Of a stretch of DNA of 64,000 nucleotides, positions 61,002 to 64,000 are shown piece after piece (the stretch's first letter is position 1; each line of letters begins with the position of its first letter). Origin of the DNA: Heligmosomoides polygyrus polygyrus (taxonomy: Eukaryota; Nematoda; Chromadorea; Rhabditida; Heligmosomidae); contig OX377206.1 of NCBI GenBank assembly GCA_947396885.1, forward strand, positions 52,435,631 to 52,499,630. The letters run 5' to 3'. Made by a program: the position numbers and the translations under genes. The notes under the pieces were generated by a model. The model worked only from the letters and a program-made list of their open reading frames with translations, did no database searches and had not been told where the DNA came from.

Positions 61002-63378
61002 CAGGATCAAGCGTGGGGTTCGATTTTTCCTGAAAATTTAAGACCCCCCCCCCTCCGAAGCGGAATTCGTACGACCCCCTCCCTCCTTCCTCCACTGTTT
61101 TATTCCTTATATGTCTTGATTTCTTCAAGGTTTTATGTGCATTTTGAACCCTTTAGTAGGTTCTTATTTTCAGGAGCGGCTTCGACACAATAGAACAATG
61201 AAAAGAGGTCACTGAACAATAATACTTTGATGACACAATAAAGCTGAATACTATTTTTCGACACTTTAACATAAAGATTTTCTGGTAGCAGTCTTCCAAT
61301 CATCACTGTTTAATTTGTGCAGGAGTTTTTTTTTCAGGACATCATGGACACGACGCATTTTTCTACCTGAAGGAGCGACGTCTGCATCATCCTAAGGAAA
61401 CATCATAAAAAATCAAAATGAAGCCTACAAAAATCCAAGCCCTGTGCATCGTCCAACAACAAAAAAACAAGCTTTTCCGCAACGATGACGGAGCTGCAAT
61501 GACGATATGATTAGAATGGATCGTATACAAAATCTTCGTTTTTCATGAAAAAAAATATTTTTCTAAATATCGACATACTAATCACATGGAAGATGTTATT
61601 TTTAGAACCTGCCATTTAAAGCATAGAAAACACATCTACTAAAGCTTTATGAATTTTCCAGAAGCCCCAAAAAATCTCCGAGTTACAGCAGTTTACGTGC
61701 GGCTACTGCGTTCTCTGACACGATCGATCGTAATGGAAATATGGATGGACTCCTCGCTGGAAATTTTTTTCTGCCTTCTGAAGGACAGGACGACGGAGAG
61801 TGGAATTGTGCCATATAGAATTTGAAGTCGTGCTTAAAATACAGTAAAAACTAAGCTTCTCCGCTGCGATGAATCTCCGCTGAGGATGGATCGCCTACAA
61901 AATTCTCATTTTTCATGAAAATATTATTGTTTAGCCGAAGCATATCACCCATACGGATAAAATCCAGCCACAAGGATCTCGAAGTCCTGATTAATTCACT
62001 GTGAAAAAATCGTGATTTTCTGGATATAACAGGTTGAATCGACCTCTGGTCGACTTTGCACCAAAGTCATCGGAGCATAAAATTGAACGTTCACAAAAAG
62101 GTTCATAACTCGGTAAGTTTTTCGAATTTTGAAAATTCTTTTAGCTTTTCATAAAGTAGATAAAACGCCCTTTCTCATCGTGTAAAAATCGTTTTCCAAA
62201 AAAGAGTCCTCACGCGTGGCGGTTGGTTCGATTTTTGAGCGAAAAAATTGGAGTGGCTTCACAAAAATATTCATAACTTGACCAATTCTTCGAAGTTTCA
62301 AAATCCCGCTAGCTTTTCAGAAACTAGAGAAATAGTTCTTTTTTGCTATATAGAAATCTGTTTCCAAAAATTCGGTCTTTATGCGCGGCTGGATTGGTTC
62401 GATTTCGGGTCCATTTCGCAAAAATACGTACCGAAAATCGAACCCCCCCCCCGCCCCGCATGAAGACCCCTTACTTGGAAATAGATTCTTATATGATAAG
62501 AAAGCATATTTGCTCTATTTTTTGATGGCCGAGCGGATTTTTGATTTCCGGAAAAATAGCCGAGATATGATCAATTTTCGGAAGTCGTGAACTGAATCAC
62601 GGATCGACCCTTCACCGACGTCATCGAAGTGATAACACTCAGCTAGTTCAGTTCAGTTCACGACTTCCGAAAATTGATCATATCTCGGCAATTTTTTCGA
62701 AAATCAAAAATCCCTCTCGGCTATCAAAAAATAGAGCAAATATGCTTTCTTACCATATAAGAATCTAGTTCCAAGAAAGGGGTCTTCATGCGGGGCGGGG
62801 GGGGGGGGTTCGATTTTCGGCACGTATTTTTGCGAAATGAACCCGAAATCGAACCCCTCCCGTCGCGCATAAAGACCAAATTTTTGGAAACTGATTTTTA
62901 TATAGCAAAAAAGAACTATTTCTGTAGTTTCTGAAAAGCTAGCGGGATTTTGAAACTTCGAGAGAATTGGTCGAGTTATGAATATTTTTGTGAAGCCACT
63001 CCAATTTTTTCTCTCAAAAATCGAACCAACCGCCACGCGTGACGACTCCTTTTTTGGAAAGCGATTTTTACACGATGAGAAAGGGCGTTTTATCTTCTTC
63101 TTGACAGGCTAGAAGAATTTTCAAAATACGAAAAACTTACCGAGTTATGAACCTTTTTGTGAACGTTTAGTTTCATGCTCCGATGACGTTGGTGCAAAGT
63201 CGACCTGAGGTCGATTCATCCTCGATCCAGAAAATCATGATTTTTTCACAGTGAAAAAAACAACTTATTAATAGATGCAAACATCATCTAAAAACCTCAA
63301 TTTGGAGAGGGTCCTCTGCCAAAACCGAGAGAGTACGACCCCCCCCCCTTCGATTCCCGAACCTCAGGCTTGACCCTG
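61002..63378. mobile_element. hAT-type element 2 (2,377 bp) with giant internal palindrome
   Basis: Ends CAGGATCAAGCGTGGGGTTC and CAGGGTCAAGCCTGAGGTTC (read inward) are diverged inverted repeats flanked by an exact 8-bp duplication. No transposase is present. Between the ends lie direct repeats (61500-61560 versus 61890-61935, sharing CATTTTTCATGAAAA-type text) and the large palindrome. Runs of nine to eleven C or G occur at 61047, 62445, 62803 and 63339. Confidence 0.88.
61995..63257. repeat. Palindrome with about 600-bp arms built from repeated modules
   Basis: Arms near 61995-62592 and 62653-63257 are inverted copies with moderate divergence around a 60-base centre. Each arm contains three modules of about 185 bp. 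A module has a TTCATAACTCGG or TGATCATATCTCGG start, a TTTTCGAA-type stretch, AGCTTTTCA, TTTCCAA and a CATGCGGGG-like end. The innermost module is flipped relative to the other two. Confidence 0.85.
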
Positions 63379-63386
63379 GTCCGGGG
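63379..63386. other. Right target-site duplication GTCCGGGG
   Basis: Exact copy of 60994-61001. Confidence 0.9.
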
Positions 63387-63960
63387 TGTATGGTGGTTGC
63401 TTGATTTTGGTCCTGCCAAATTCCTAGCTTTGTGCCGGTGTCCGAAGTGGAGTAAGCGGTCGGCTGTTGCCCTGGTGAATGAAACATTGGCTCGTATCGA
63501 CTTCCTTTTCCACTAATTTTTCCTCGAACTGGTCGAGTTTTTGGCAAAGGCGAGCGCCGAGGATGGCTTGACACCGTGGAGCAGCTCTCGGTGTACTGGA
63601 CCACTACATATCCACCAAACGCACATCTATACCTTCTTTCGGTGGCCCTCCGGTTTTGACGTCAGAACCCCCAGCTCGTTGCGTTCCAGCTATTGCGTTC
63701 CGGCATTGCAGTTGCAGTGAAGCATCCGCTTTTCATCGCTGGTAAGGATTCGATCCAGGCCTCCTCGCTTGAATCGGTGCCGGAGCTCTCGGCAGTCGGA
63801 AGTGCAGCGATTTACTTGGGGTTAGGAGTGAACTTGCCGGTGACTTCCTGAATGCGCTTGACCCCCCGTCCCTGGGTTGCTGCCGATCTTGAACTAATTG
63901 AAAATTACACACTTTTCCCTCTGAGTGGCCATCGTTTCGACAGCGCAAGGGAATCTAACG
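63387..63960 (-). pseudogene. Mariner transposase 4, amino part (runs toward the window end)
   Basis: Minus strand: MATQREKCVIFN at the start, then RFKRGGLDRILTSDEKRMLH with the first aspartate, CVWWICSGPVHRELLHGVKP, then NVSFIHQGNSRPLTPL, where the second catalytic aspartate position reads glutamine. Stops and frameshifts are frequent. The remaining part lies beyond hAT element 2. Confidence 0.78.
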
Positions 63961-64000
63961 ATTCATAACTCAAAATGATCGCTAAGAAACAAGCTTTCAA

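Overview
The window is a transposon-dense stretch of animal nuclear DNA. The best fit is a parasitic strongylid (hookworm-type) nematode. This is inferred from RTE-clade and CR1-like non-LTR elements, BEL/Pao LTR retroelements, several mariner/Tc1 copies including one resembling the hookworm 'bandit' mariner, short spliced introns (about 55-65 bases with GTAAGT-type donors), and no operons or ribosome-binding sites. Species cannot be fixed by reading alone. There is one 200-base assembly gap (805-1004).

Layout. 1-8 kb: a decayed mariner, a tRNA-related SINE-like family, and a 2.8 kb hAT-type element with an exact 8-bp target duplication that sits inside one SINE copy and carries an RTE fragment. 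8-12 kb: a broken RTE retrotransposon behind a long foldback. 12-23 kb: mostly repeats, including a Tc1/mariner-like insertion whose empty site exists elsewhere in the window, a Mutator-like MITE, and two large inverted duplications. 23-30 kb: a BEL/Pao element with broken gag-pol, an internal SINE-like insertion and an unusual acidic/coiled-coil reading frame after the integrase. 31.5-34.8 kb: a 3.25 kb Mutator-like element with an exact 9-bp target duplication, lying in an intron of a minus-strand RUN-domain gene (34.8-35.2 kb), the clearest host gene. 36-44 kb: three BEL/Pao fragments' worth of decay, an RT fragment, and a Tc1-like palindrome. 44-47 kb: a cluster of nine poly-G/poly-C tracts with palindromes. 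50.1-53.6 kb: a multi-exon gene encoding a CMC (CACTA/Mirage/Chapaev, TNP2-type) transposase-like protein followed by a second spliced coding region; splice sites and phases are coherent, so this is the least decayed mobile gene here. 54-64 kb: BEL gag, CR1, mariner and Tc1 relics, and a second hAT-type element (61.0-63.4 kb) with an exact 8-bp target duplication that interrupts a mariner at its third catalytic motif and holds a palindrome with arms of about 600 bp.

Few genes here work together in a pathway. The main story is layered insertion: target duplications, an interrupted reading frame and a paralogous empty site give the order of several insertions directly from the sequence. The most promising items for new biology are the intact-looking CMC gene with its second reading frame, the hAT-type elements whose interiors are made of element-specific short repeats or giant palindromes, a 20-25 nt motif repeated about eleven times, and the poly-G cluster.
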